From NCBI RefSeq assembly GCF_045287255.1, contig NZ_CP137142.1, forward strand, positions 2,170,001 to 2,234,000: DNA of 64,000 nucleotides, given 5' to 3'. The notes beneath the pieces were generated by a model. The model was not told the origin of the DNA. It saw only the letters and a program-made list of their open reading frames with translations, and ran no database searches. The position numbers and the translations under genes are program-made. This document shows, one piece after another, positions 15,977-24,675 of this stretch (position 1 is the first letter of the stretch; the number at the start of each line of letters is the position of its first letter). This stretch comes from Henriciella sp045287255 (GTDB lineage: Bacteria; Pseudomonadota; Alphaproteobacteria; Caulobacterales; Hyphomonadaceae).

Positions 15977-18913
15977 TTACCAGCTTCTGCCAAGCGTGAT
16001 CCCGAATGTGCCAGGCTCATTCAGGAAGACGTTTGTAAACAGACCAGAACTGTCATCCGTCAGGTAAGCCCCGGTGATCACATCTTCGTCCATAAGGTTC
16101 TTGGCAAACGCTTCAACGAACCAGTTATCGGCTGTGTTAGCCAAACGCAATGAAACGTTGATATTATCCCAGCTTTCCAGCTCGTCTCGGGATGTGTTCC
16201 AGACACGGCTGAAGCTTTCGCCCTGAACATAATAGTCCCCACGAAGCGTCAACTCATAGTCACCACCGTTAATGTTCACCCAAGTGTATTCAGCACCCAG
16301 ATTGAACGTGGTTTCTGGCGCGCCAGGAATGGCATTGCCGCTAATGTCCGTGGTAATCCCTTCAAACGGGGTGAGCGCACCGATTGTCCGCTGGGTACCG
16401 TCACCGTCCGTATAGGTCACGTCACCGAGACCGAAAGCAGCTTCCTGCCCCGCGAAATTGCCAAGGCACAGACCAGCCGTTGAGCCGGGATCCAAAGCAC
16501 CACCAGCAATCGCGCCTAGCACGGTTGCATAGCCTTGCGCTGAGACAACACAATTTGCAAAGTTAAGGGCGTTCTTGAGAACCACAAAGTTCGGGTCCCC
16601 GGCTGTACGGTCCAGAACATCAACCGCATACTCATCAACAATTTCTGTATCGAGCAAACCAAGGTTGGCATTGATGGTCAGATTAGCAATCGGGCTCCAT
16701 AGAGCTTCAATTTCCAGCCCTTTGATCTCAGCATCAACATTGAAGTTCACAGATGAGCGGTTGATGATCTGCGTAATCTGATAGCCTTCATAGTCATAGA
16801 AGAAGCCGTTGGCATTCAGCTGAAGCAGGCCACCTGCCAATGTGTTCTTCGTACCAAGCTCGAAGGAGTTGACGAATTCAGGATCAAAGAATTGCGGGAA
16901 GGCTTCTGCGCCGATCTGCTGTGGTGGGTTAATCCCGCCCCCCTTATAGCCTTTGGAATAGAAACCATAAATCAGCGTGTCTTCAGACCAGTTGAAATCT
17001 GGTGACCAGTCAAAACCAACCCGGCCTGTAACTTCCTGGAAGTCAACAGCGAGAACTTCCGGCTGGCCGAGCTGAGTTGCTCCGGTTTCGCCTTCTGGCA
17101 CCACGTTCGTTGGCGTGAACAGAAGTGATGGACGGTTCAGCTGCTCTTTCTGGTCATCCGTATACCGAACACCCAGAGTCAGCTTAAGGTCGTCATTAAC
17201 ATCGTAATAGCCTTCCGCTAGGACCGCGAAGCTTTCCAGCGTGTATGGCGAGACAGAGCGGAAATAGTTACGACCATTGCCATCAGCATTTGACGCCAGT
17301 CCATCACCCGGATTGGATGTATCGATTGGAACTAGTCCGCCCAGAATAGAGGCTGCTTCAGCAGCGGCAACGGCTTGAGCCTGTGTAGCCCCACCGGCCA
17401 AAGCCCCCTGAAGGGTTGCCCCATAAATCGCATTATTGGTCAGAGCGACCGCAGTCAGCGTGTTACCGAAGACGAAGAAGCTGTCATTGACATCCCCACC
17501 GGTTTCAAAATCGACCGAGATCACGCCAAGGTTGAAGTTGAACGGACCATCGAAATCAGACTGCAAACGCAATTCATGGGTTGTCTGCTCAGTCGCCAAC
17601 GAAGACTGGTCAAACGTACGGAAGATGTTTGATGTCCCAACCTGTGGGTCGGCAACGACACCGCCCGGGAAGAGTGCATTATACAGGTCAGCTGCCGGGC
17701 TAACACCTGGTGGAATCCCAGAGAGATCGTTGAAGGCCACCGTTGGTGAGACTTTGTTATAATCCTCAACTGAATCAACCGAGCTTTCATTGAAACTGCC
17801 CAGATAAGTCAACGTCAGATTATCTGTGACATCATATTGCGCCTGCCATGTATAAAGCGTCTGCTCTGCAAGATATTTCGGATCAATTGCGGAATCAATC
17901 GATCTGAGATCACCCACGGTTACCCCTTCAAACGCATTGCCTGTTAGAAGGCCTGCCGCGATGCCGAGACCACCGCCTAGAGACGCTGCTGAATTGGTAA
18001 CTTCACGGCTCTGGTCAAGCGGGGCGTCCACACAACCAATCGAGGTGTAAATCTGATCCTCAGGTGCAATCGGTAGACCAGCAAATGTGGTATCGAACGG
18101 ATCGCTCTTACAAAGTTGGCGCCCCGAGCGCAGACGCGAGTCATCTTCTTCAAAATGCTCAACACTGACCCATGTGCGGAAGTCTAGCGTTGGTTCCCAG
18201 GCCAGTGTGCCGCGAAGCCCGAAGAGTGAGCGATCATCGACATCATTGCCGGTCACCTCATTGGTGACATAGCCATCTCTGGACAGGCCAGAGCCTGCCA
18301 AACGAAGCGCAAGCGTTTCACCAATTGGAATGTTGACCATGCCCTTGAGCTTGGCCGTGCTGAAATTCCCAACTGTCGCGCGGACATCGGCCTGAAATTC
18401 TTCCATGACTGGCTTGGCGGTGATCACGTTGACCACACCGGCAGTCGCGTTCCGTCCATAGAGGGTACCCTGCGGTCCACGCAGAACCTCAACACGCTCA
18501 ACATCGAAGAACTCAGCTTCGAACAGACGGTTCTGGGTCAGTGGAACGTCATTCTGGTGAACGCCAACCCCGGCATCCGTAGAGTTGCCAACTGCGTCGT
18601 TACCAATACCGCGCACCTTGAAATTGGCGCTGGTGAAATTGCCCTTGGTGAAGGACACGTTTGGAATCGATTTCACCAGATCCGGACCACCGGCAAGTTG
18701 AAGGTTTTCCAAAGCACTTTCATCAAATGCAGAGACAGCAATCGGAACATCCTGAATGCTCTCAGCCTGTTTCTGTGTCGTCACAACGACAGTATCAAGC
18801 GTGCGTTCGCTGCCTTCACTATCTTGTGCGCTGGCGAGGGGAACAGTGGCTGACATGGCCACCGCAGACGCCCCTGCCAACAAGATACAATTCATGCGTC
18901 TTGTGGATTTCAT
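15977..18913 (-). CDS. TonB-dependent outer-membrane receptor
   Basis: A 978-residue protein with a Sec signal (cleavage near ASAQD, residue 29), a TonB-box-like LDTVVVTT, and a plug domain (VPIAVSAFDESALENL; RVEVLRGPQGTLYGRNATAGVVNVIT). The large 22-strand barrel ends in a terminal aromatic (TFGITLGRSW). The plug wording matches the sphingomonad/Hyphomonas-type TonB receptors often used for sugars, aromatics or lipophilic compounds; the substrate is unknown. No partner transporter is adjacent. Two inverted repeats upstream may be operators. Confidence 0.95.
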   Translation of the reverse strand: MKSTRRMNCILLAGASAVAMSATVPLASAQDSEGSERTLDTVVVTTQKQAESIQDVPIAVSAFDESALENLQLAGGPDLVKSIPNVSFTKGNFTSANFKVRGIGNDAVGNSTDAGVGVHQNDVPLTQNRLFEAEFFDVERVEVLRGPQGTLYGRNATAGVVNVITAKPVMEEFQADVRATVGNFSTAKLKGMVNIPIGETLALRLAGSGLSRDGYVTNEVTGNDVDDRSLFGLRGTLAWEPTLDFRTWVSVEHFEEDDSRLRSGRQLCKSDPFDTTFAGLPIAPEDQIYTSIGCVDAPLDQSREVTNSAASLGGGLGIAAGLLTGNAFEGVTVGDLRSIDSAIDPKYLAEQTLYTWQAQYDVTDNLTLTYLGSFNESSVDSVEDYNKVSPTVAFNDLSGIPPGVSPAADLYNALFPGGVVADPQVGTSNIFRTFDQSSLATEQTTHELRLQSDFDGPFNFNLGVISVDFETGGDVNDSFFVFGNTLTAVALTNNAIYGATLQGALAGGATQAQAVAAAEAASILGGLVPIDTSNPGDGLASNADGNGRNYFRSVSPYTLESFAVLAEGYYDVNDDLKLTLGVRYTDDQKEQLNRPSLLFTPTNVVPEGETGATQLGQPEVLAVDFQEVTGRVGFDWSPDFNWSEDTLIYGFYSKGYKGGGINPPQQIGAEAFPQFFDPEFVNSFELGTKNTLAGGLLQLNANGFFYDYEGYQITQIINRSSVNFNVDAEIKGLEIEALWSPIANLTINANLGLLDTEIVDEYAVDVLDRTAGDPNFVVLKNALNFANCVVSAQGYATVLGAIAGGALDPGSTAGLCLGNFAGQEAAFGLGDVTYTDGDGTQRTIGALTPFEGITTDISGNAIPGAPETTFNLGAEYTWVNINGGDYELTLRGDYYVQGESFSRVWNTSRDELESWDNINVSLRLANTADNWFVEAFAKNLMDEDVITGAYLTDDSSGLFTNVFLNEPGTFGITLGRSW

Positions 18914-18930
18914 AAGCTAACTCCTCCCAC

Positions 18931-18951
18931 GATGCTCTATGATTGAGCATC
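18931..18951. promoter_or_regulatory. Inverted repeat upstream of the TonB-dependent receptor
   Basis: Perfect 7-bp arms GATGCTC/GAGCATC with a 7-base loop, 17 bases upstream of the receptor start. It is in the leader or promoter of that gene; the function is inferred only from position. Confidence 0.4.
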
Positions 18952-19034
18952 TGTGATATTTGCGTTTCCTCACGGGCGTCCCATCTTGTCGGGGACTACC
19001 TCAATCACCATGACAGGGTTACGTGTGACAGTTT

Positions 19035-19047
19035 GTCAATAATTGAC
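19035..19047. promoter_or_regulatory. Short palindrome in the receptor-queC gap
   Basis: GTCAAT-A-ATTGAC, a 13-base near-perfect dyad in the 232-base divergent region. It could be an operator for either side. No preQ1 riboswitch is recognisable before queC. Confidence 0.3.
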
Positions 19048-19145
19048 CTAGGGGTAATACAATTTCAAAGCAGAGTGTGTGAATTCTGTGACACACATGC
19101 GAATGCAGCAAGAGTGCTATAAAAAGGGTAATAGGAGCCTAGCAA

Positions 19146-19853
19146 ATGACCCAGACTTCAGCTTTGGTTCTCTTCTCTGGCGGCCAGGATTCTACCGTTT
19201 GCCTAGCCTACGCTATGTCACGGTTCGATCATGTCGAAACCATTGGATTTCACTATGGGCAACGCCACGATGTTGAAATGACCTGTCGCGAAACCGTACG
19301 TGATTCGCTTCGCGGTGCGTTTCCGGACTGGGCCAGTAAGCTCGGCGAAGATCATGTTCTGGACATCCCGGTTCTCGGCGAGATCAGCCAGACCAGCCTG
19401 ACCACTGAAGCCAAGATCGAGATTGCCGAGAATGGCTTGCCGAATACGTTCGTACCCGGACGAAACCTACTTTTCCTGACATTGGCTGGCGCGCTGGCCT
19501 GGCGTCGCGGGATCGGTACACTCGTTGGCGGGATGTGTGAAACAGACTATTCAGGCTATCCCGATTGTCGCCGCGCGACTTTGGATGCACAGCAACTGGC
19601 GCTCACACGCGGCATGGACCGAGCCTTTAACATCGACACACCCCTGATGTGGCTTGATAAGGCTGAGACTTGGGCAATGGCAGAGCAACTGGGCGGCGAC
19701 GCGCTGACGCAAATCATTATCGAAGAGACCCATACCTGTTATCTCGGTGACCGAACCCATCGCCATGACTGGGGCTATGGCTGTGGAACATGCCCAGCTT
19801 GCGAGCTGCGCGCGAAAGGGTATGAGGCATGGCGCGGGACTGTGCCCGCCTGA
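19146..19853 (+). CDS. queC: 7-cyano-7-deazaguanine synthase QueC
   Basis: Converts 7-carboxy-7-deazaguanine to preQ0 with ATP and ammonia, in queuosine synthesis. The PP-loop is FSGGQDS near residues 11-17. The C-terminal zinc site is a four-Cys cluster (CYLGD..., then CGTCPACELRAKGYE); length is 235 aa. The start follows AGGAG by nine bases. First gene of queC-queE-queD; queE starts 15 bases after the stop. Confidence 0.96.
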   Translation: MTQTSALVLFSGGQDSTVCLAYAMSRFDHVETIGFHYGQRHDVEMTCRETVRDSLRGAFPDWASKLGEDHVLDIPVLGEISQTSLTTEAKIEIAENGLPNTFVPGRNLLFLTLAGALAWRRGIGTLVGGMCETDYSGYPDCRRATLDAQQLALTRGMDRAFNIDTPLMWLDKAETWAMAEQLGGDALTQIIIEETHTCYLGDRTHRHDWGYGCGTCPACELRAKGYEAWRGTVPA

Positions 19854-19868
19854 ACCGGACCCCAGACG

Positions 19869-20519
19869 ATGAAAACCTATTCTGTCAAAGAAGCCTATGT
19901 GACCCTGCAAGGGGAAGGCGCGCAGACCGGACGCGCTGCCGTCTTCCTACGCTTTTCTGGGTGCAATCTCTGGTCGGGACTGGAGAAGGACCGAGCGGGC
20001 GCCATCTGCAATTTCTGCGATACGGACTTTGTCGGAACGGATGGGGTGAATGGCGGGAAGTTTAAAGGCGCAGGGGCGCTGGCTGCGCATGTCAAATCTG
20101 TCTGGATGAAAGACGGGCCTGAAGGGGGACAGCCTTATGTCATCTGCACAGGCGGCGAGCCCCTGCTGCAGTTGGATGAGGAAGCCATCGCCGCTCTACA
20201 TGCAGCAGGATTCGAAGTGGGCGTCGAAACGAATGGAACCATTCTGGCCCCGCCAGGGCTTGACTGGATATGCGTCAGTCCCAAAGCGAATGCGCCCTTA
20301 AAACAGGCATCAGGGAATGAATTGAAGCTGGTTTACCCCCAAACTGAGCCTGAAGCGCAGCCTTCATGCTTTGAACATATGCAGTTTGAGCACTTTTTCC
20401 TGCAACCCAAAGATGATACGGGCCAAGCAGAAAACATCGCGGCAACCGCCGCCTATTGTATGAAGTATCCGAAATGGCGATTGAGCTTACAGACACACAA
20501 ACTGATCGGACTGCCCTAG
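19869..20519 (+). CDS. queE: 7-carboxy-7-deazaguanine synthase QueE
   Basis: Radical-SAM enzyme (216 aa) that contracts 6-carboxytetrahydropterin to CDG. The iron-sulfur motif is the QueE-specific CX14CX2C (GCNLW...ICNFCDTDF), and TGGEPLLQ is the SAM-binding GGE. The N-terminus is YSVKEAYVTLQGEGAQTGR. It overlaps the likely queD start by 46 bases, consistent with a tightly coupled operon. Confidence 0.95.
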   Translation: MKTYSVKEAYVTLQGEGAQTGRAAVFLRFSGCNLWSGLEKDRAGAICNFCDTDFVGTDGVNGGKFKGAGALAAHVKSVWMKDGPEGGQPYVICTGGEPLLQLDEEAIAALHAAGFEVGVETNGTILAPPGLDWICVSPKANAPLKQASGNELKLVYPQTEPEAQPSCFEHMQFEHFFLQPKDDTGQAENIAATAAYCMKYPKWRLSLQTHKLIGLP

Positions 20520-20896
20520 ACGTGGCGGGACAGGTCTTTGAAATCACCAAAGCGGTGCATTTCGAAGCGGCTCACTTCATGGAGCACAAGCCTGACGGTC
20601 ATCCATACAAGAACCTGCACGGCCACTCATTCCGTCTCGAAGTGACGGTGGCTGGCACCGTGAAGCCACGTGAGGAATGGGTGCAGGATTTCTCTGATCT
20701 GACCGCGATCCTGCAAGAGACCGCTGGCAAGCTGGATCATTGCCTGCTCAACGAGATTGAAGGCCTGCAAGTGCCAACCCTTGAGCGCATCTGCCTCTGG
20801 GTGGCGAATGACCTGAAACCACGCCTGCCCGGCCTTGCCAAAGTCACACTGGCCCGGCCAAGTCTTGAAGAGCGTTGCACGCTGGTTATTGGCTAA
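20474..20896 (+). CDS. queD: 6-carboxytetrahydropterin synthase QueD (Cys-less type)
   Basis: T-fold enzyme (140 aa) making 6-carboxytetrahydropterin from dihydroneopterin triphosphate. Zinc ligands are H34 (FEAAHFM), H49 and H51 (LHGHSF), and the Glu of LEERC is present. The residue four before the first HGH histidine, normally the catalytic Cys, is Tyr45 (GHPYKNLHGH). This resembles a QueD subclass I recall from other alphaproteobacteria. Start chosen at ATG 20474; a GTG at 20522, just after the queE stop, is an alternative. Converges with the PAQR gene. Confidence 0.88.
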   Translation: MAIELTDTQTDRTALDVAGQVFEITKAVHFEAAHFMEHKPDGHPYKNLHGHSFRLEVTVAGTVKPREEWVQDFSDLTAILQETAGKLDHCLLNEIEGLQVPTLERICLWVANDLKPRLPGLAKVTLARPSLEERCTLVIG

Positions 20897-20902
20897 TCAC
20901 GC

Positions 20903-21583
20903 TTAGATTGGCCCCTGCCCTGGCACCAGGACCACACCGATCAGCACCGCAGCCCAATGGGTTCCAGCCGCTGTCACGACATGCCCATGCCAGATGGCGC
21001 GATTATAGGTCAGCGACCGCATCATGTGGAAGATGACGCCCAGCGTATAAATCACCCCGCCAATCAGAAGCAGTAAGAGCGAGACCCAATGCACCGCTGC
21101 CAACATTGGCCCAAGGGCAATGACGACCAGCCAACCAAGCGCGATGTAAAACACCACCCAGAACCGCTTGCTGAGGCCCGGCAGGAAGAATTTCGCAAAG
21201 ATTCCGAACGCGGCCAGGCTCCATACGGCCAAAGTCATACCTACGGCCCACCCACCTTCCAGGCGCTGGGTGGTGAACGGTGTGTACGATGCGGCGATCA
21301 TCAGAAAAATTCCTGCATAATCAAAGCGCCGTAGACTTGGACGTTTCTGCGGAGATGCAAAATTATAGATCGCCGAGAAACTCAGCATGGCAATAATGCC
21401 CGCGGAATAGATGCTGACCGCCGCTACTCTTCCAAGATTTCCCGACTGCGCTGAGAGGATGATCAGGAAGAACGCCCCTACGATCGCGAGCACGATGCCA
21501 CTTAAATGCACGGTGAGGTCCGCACACTTGGCCCCGCGTGTGGGATAGTGGCGAGGCGGATGAGAATTCGATGCTGTGGTCAT
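20903..21583 (-). CDS. PAQR/hemolysin III family membrane protein
   Basis: A 226-residue protein with about seven hydrophobic segments and the family patterns KCADLTVHLSGIVLAIVGA, SIYSAGIIAMLSFSAIYNF, RRFDYAGIFLMIAASYTP and HVVTAAGTHW. The conserved Asp and His positions of the metal site in this superfamily can be seen (D of FDYAG; H of HMM and HVV). Inner-membrane location is likely; the real activity is unknown, since 'hemolysin' is historical. The ATG at 21583 was preferred to a TTG at 21601. Confidence 0.85.
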   Translation of the reverse strand: MTTASNSHPPRHYPTRGAKCADLTVHLSGIVLAIVGAFFLIILSAQSGNLGRVAAVSIYSAGIIAMLSFSAIYNFASPQKRPSLRRFDYAGIFLMIAASYTPFTTQRLEGGWAVGMTLAVWSLAAFGIFAKFFLPGLSKRFWVVFYIALGWLVVIALGPMLAAVHWVSLLLLLIGGVIYTLGVIFHMMRSLTYNRAIWHGHVVTAAGTHWAAVLIGVVLVPGQGPI

Positions 21584-21622
21584 ACCCGTACCCTGCCACA
21601 AGCAGCGCTCAAACGCGATGGC

Positions 21623-22156
21623 TTATTGGGATTTCCCGGCTGGCCAGGGTTTCATGCCAGCGGGTGGTGGAGACGGCTTGAACTCCGTTTCACTCAAGGC
21701 GGCCAGAGCCCGCTCGCGATCAGCATCGTCAAAACTGCCCGTCGTCACACAAAACTCGACCATGTTGCCATTGGGGTCACGGGTATAGACTGAATGGCAC
21801 CAATTGTGGTCAATCTCTAACACATCGAGGCCCGCCGCGTTCCAGCGATCTTTCCATTCCGCCAACTCTTCCTTTGAGTATGCCGTGAAAGAGATATGAT
21901 TGGTGCCTGCTGGCAGGTTCGTCGACGCGTTCAAGTCATACTGGTGGTCGGCCTGTGTTGGCGTATCATGCAGCTCCCAGAACGCAATGAAGCGGTTATC
22001 ATCCCCGTCCATGCGATAGAAGAAATGCTTGCCCCAGCCGCCTTCCATAATCGGGGCGATCTCAACCTTGACCAGTTCAAACCCCATAACCCCTTCATAA
22101 AAGGCATGGATCTCTTTCATATCCTTCGCCGCAAGGGCAAGGTGATGGTAAGCCAT
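21623..22156 (-). CDS. VOC (glyoxalase/bleomycin resistance) superfamily protein
   Basis: A 177-residue protein with two beta-alpha-beta-beta-beta repeats: AYHHLALAAKDMKEIHAFYEGVMGFEL and TNHISFTAYSKEELAEWKDRW, then DPNGNMVEFCVTTG. The metal residues expected for dioxygenase or glyoxalase activity (HH near the start, H in NHISF, E in MVEF) are present. It starts only 3 bases after the stop of the CMD-like gene, so the two are coexpressed. Substrate unknown. Confidence 0.82.
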   Translation of the reverse strand: MAYHHLALAAKDMKEIHAFYEGVMGFELVKVEIAPIMEGGWGKHFFYRMDGDDNRFIAFWELHDTPTQADHQYDLNASTNLPAGTNHISFTAYSKEELAEWKDRWNAAGLDVLEIDHNWCHSVYTRDPNGNMVEFCVTTGSFDDADRERALAALSETEFKPSPPPAGMKPWPAGKSQ

Positions 22157-22159
22157 TGA

Positions 22160-22804
22160 TCAGTTCTCCTTGTCGGTATCCACCATGCTCATGACATCTG
22201 CGCTGTCGCCTTCTGGCGCGGGGACTTCGACAACGCGTTCATCAACATCATCATATTCCAGCCGCAACGCCCGGCTCATCACCGCATGCATCATGTAGGT
22301 GCAGGTAATATAGGTCAGCTCCAGAATTTCCTCGTCCGAGAGATGAGTCTTTAGGGCTGCGAATACGCCATCAGGTACGCGTCCGCGCTCCAGCACAAGC
22401 GCATCGGTATAGGCGAGCACCGCGCGTTCGACAGGCGAGAAACAGTCCGCAACGGCCCAGTTCGGGATCGCTTGAATCTGGTCCTCGCTTAAACCGACAT
22501 CGCGGGACGCTTTGCAATGCTGGGAAAAGACAAATTGCGAACCGACAGTGTACCCCGCCCGGGTCTGGCCGAGTTCGCGCAGTTTTGGATCAATCTTGCG
22601 CTCGGGGGAGCGATAGAATTGAAAGCCTTCTGTCGTGTGACGAAAGGCGTCCGGCACGATATTGAAAACGGTCCACCAATTGCCCGGTGTTCCGGTTGCT
22701 GTCCCCGGCTCCGCAATCGGATCGCGATCCCCGAATAATAGCTTGAAAATCGCATTTGCGTACGCATTCCCGGCCTCAGGGCCAGCCTGTTTGAGCCTTG
22801 GCAT
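22160..22804 (-). CDS. Carboxymuconolactone decarboxylase/AhpD-like protein
   Basis: A 214-residue all-helical AhpD-like protein. LDPKLRELGQTRAGYTVGSQFVFSQHCKAS and LSDEEILELTYITCTYMMHAVMSRAL match the CMD family. The redox CxxC of true AhpD is absent (only HCKAS remains), which argues against alkyl-hydroperoxidase chemistry. I start at ATG 22804, after GGAGGAG; longer in-frame starts to 22921 give an unusual N-terminus. Likely cotranscribed with the VOC gene. Confidence 0.78.
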   Translation of the reverse strand: MPRLKQAGPEAGNAYANAIFKLLFGDRDPIAEPGTATGTPGNWWTVFNIVPDAFRHTTEGFQFYRSPERKIDPKLRELGQTRAGYTVGSQFVFSQHCKASRDVGLSEDQIQAIPNWAVADCFSPVERAVLAYTDALVLERGRVPDGVFAALKTHLSDEEILELTYITCTYMMHAVMSRALRLEYDDVDERVVEVPAPEGDSADVMSMVDTDKEN

Positions 22805-22940
22805 ATCTCCTCCATGTGCATTTTTCATAGCACTTAAGAGATAGTATAGCCCCCCGCCGTCGCGGAAGCCCAGAGGGAAGTTCGAGAAGAAGTAATGCTT
22901 CTCTAGGTTTAGGTTTACCAAGACTTAGATTTCATAGTGA

Positions 22941-22973
22941 CAAAGAAAAAGCCCGCAGCATTAGCGCGAGCTT
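22941..22973 (-). terminator. Rho-independent terminator after the orphan lipoprotein
   Basis: On the reverse strand, AAGCTCGC and GCGGGCTT form an 8-bp stem (one G-T pair) with a 9-base loop, followed by a T-rich run. It lies 24 bases past the lipoprotein stop. Confidence 0.75.
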
Positions 22974-22996
22974 ACCCAGTTACTGCATAGCCTTGA

Positions 22997-24109
22997 CTAT
23001 TGGCGCCAGACAGCGACCCCAAAGCCTTTCTGATCATCCTTGCTATCATAAACAGTACAGTCATCTGAGACGACTTTTTTGCCCGCAAGCATGAGGGCTT
23101 GCCATTCCGCCTCGACCTCAGCACTCCGGCTACAAGGTAGAATATGCGTGAAAGCAACATTCTCCTGCTCGGAAAGGTCAATCAGAAAAAGCGTGATACT
23201 TTGTGCGAGAATTTGCGCGTTCACTTGTCGCGCCCGCTCCGGGCCATTGCGATCCGAAAGTCCAGTCTTGCTCAAGGCCCCGAAACGGGTTTGCGCCTGC
23301 TCGCGCGCGAACACACGGTCATCGAATTTCAGAGATAGATAATTCATCGGGTTAAGTTGTCTGGCGACCACTGTTGTCGGTCCGGCAATGAGAGACACGC
23401 CACTCGCCCAGAAATAAGCCTGATACACGTCGTCCCATGCGGCTTGAGAGGCTTCTACAATCTTGCCGTCAAAAAAGTCTGTAAGATCTTCATTATTATT
23501 GATCGCTTCCACAATCACCCCTTCGGAGAGGGCATAGCCTGCAAAGGCCGCTTGCGCTGCAAAGAAAGGTTTTGACGAAATATCATAGGCTAAACTGGCA
23601 TCGTCTTCGTTCAAGCGTGGATACAAGGCGACAAAGTTTGACGAAATCTCATTCTCATAAATCTTTTGTCCGGTGCGACGATCAACAAGACGATAAATTG
23701 CCGTCGACTTTCCAGCCAGATCAGCACCGAAAAAGTCAGAGTCCAAGTCGCTAAACTCAATTTGCAGAGCATATCTGGCCGCAAGATTGGTCTCAGCCCG
23801 CAAGTCGGCGCGATCCAACGCCCAATGCAGCATTGGCTTAAACACCGCTTGGTTTGGTTCTTCAAAAAGATATGTCCGTTGTGACATACCTGAGATGTAA
23901 TCAATTGTGATTGCCTCATGGAGGCGATCATCCGGACTCCAATTTAGAGCAACGGTATTGGGCATGCTGGGGCGTTGCCGCTCAATTGTGACCTCTTTAG
24001 ACATGAATACTGGACTACCCATGACACTATTCTTTACAGCTTGATTATTTGCGCATGCCGCTGCAACCAAACACAATAGCGATACTGAAAGAATTTTCTT
24101 CAAGATCAT
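22997..24109 (-). CDS. Putative lipoprotein of unknown function
   Basis: A 370-residue protein not recognised. The N-terminus is a clear lipoprotein signal ending in VAAAC (Cys19), so it is probably an outer- or inner-membrane lipoprotein facing the periplasm. The mature part has no repeats or catalytic motif that I know. It is mixed alpha/beta with a central FAAQAAFAGYALSEGVIVEAI hydrophobic helix and three Cys, two of them near the C-terminus. The gene and its 120-base upstream gap are visibly richer in A and T than their neighbours. It has its own terminator and looks monocistronic, consistent with later acquisition. Confidence 0.7.
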   Translation of the reverse strand: MILKKILSVSLLCLVAAACANNQAVKNSVMGSPVFMSKEVTIERQRPSMPNTVALNWSPDDRLHEAITIDYISGMSQRTYLFEEPNQAVFKPMLHWALDRADLRAETNLAARYALQIEFSDLDSDFFGADLAGKSTAIYRLVDRRTGQKIYENEISSNFVALYPRLNEDDASLAYDISSKPFFAAQAAFAGYALSEGVIVEAINNNEDLTDFFDGKIVEASQAAWDDVYQAYFWASGVSLIAGPTTVVARQLNPMNYLSLKFDDRVFAREQAQTRFGALSKTGLSDRNGPERARQVNAQILAQSITLFLIDLSEQENVAFTHILPCSRSAEVEAEWQALMLAGKKVVSDDCTVYDSKDDQKGFGVAVWRQ

Positions 24110-24231
24110 GCTCCAATTTCCATGTGAAATATGGAGCTGCCTATAAATAAGATTAAGTTATACGCCGATTAACAAGAAAAGAAAACTCGCTCTTTATTTG
24201 GAAAATAACGCACAAAATGGAAAACTGGATC

Positions 24232-24669
24232 TCAGTTCAGCTTCTCATCATCACGCGGCTTTGCCGGAACGAAGGCGGGAGGGAGCGGTTCGGCTGGGAC
24301 GCCTTCTTCTTTCAGCTCTGCACGCTCCTCGGGTGTGGTCTCACCCCAGATAGGTTTATTCTCAATCTCACCATAGTGCATGGCGCGGGCCTCGGTCGCA
24401 AAGCTATCGCCGACATAATCAAAATTGTCCGCCACGTGTTGGCGCGCCTTGGCAGCGAGTTTGCCGAAAACCTTTTGTGGATCGGGCGGCCCTGATTTCT
24501 TAGTGCCACTGACAGCCGGGGCCATAATCGCTTTGGCTACATTTGACCCATCACACGCCGCACAGCTTAATAAGCCACGGTCTTTCTGATCATCAAAAGC
24601 CGAAGACGAAGCAAACCAGCCTTCAAACTCGGCCTCACAGTCCTGACAGATGAGCGCATATTTGATCAT
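24232..24669 (-). CDS. DUF1178 family protein
   Basis: A 145-residue protein of the alphaproteobacterial/betaproteobacterial DUF1178 family. The N-terminal zinc ribbon has CQDC and CAAC pairs (MIKYALICQDCEAEFEGWFASS). It is followed by a helical middle (FGKLAAKARQHVADNFDYVGDSFATEARAMHYGE) and an acidic/Pro-rich end. Function unknown. It starts 6 bases after the grxC stop on the same strand. The comF-grxC-DUF1178 order is usual, but the carbon-nitrogen hydrolase often found between them is absent. Confidence 0.88.
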   Translation of the reverse strand: MIKYALICQDCEAEFEGWFASSSAFDDQKDRGLLSCAACDGSNVAKAIMAPAVSGTKKSGPPDPQKVFGKLAAKARQHVADNFDYVGDSFATEARAMHYGEIENKPIWGETTPEERAELKEEGVPAEPLPPAFVPAKPRDDEKLN

Positions 24670-24675
24670 CAGGCT

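Noticed and set aside
18914..19145. preQ1 riboswitch before queC
   Set aside because: I could not find the conserved pseudoknot elements of preQ1-I or preQ1-II.
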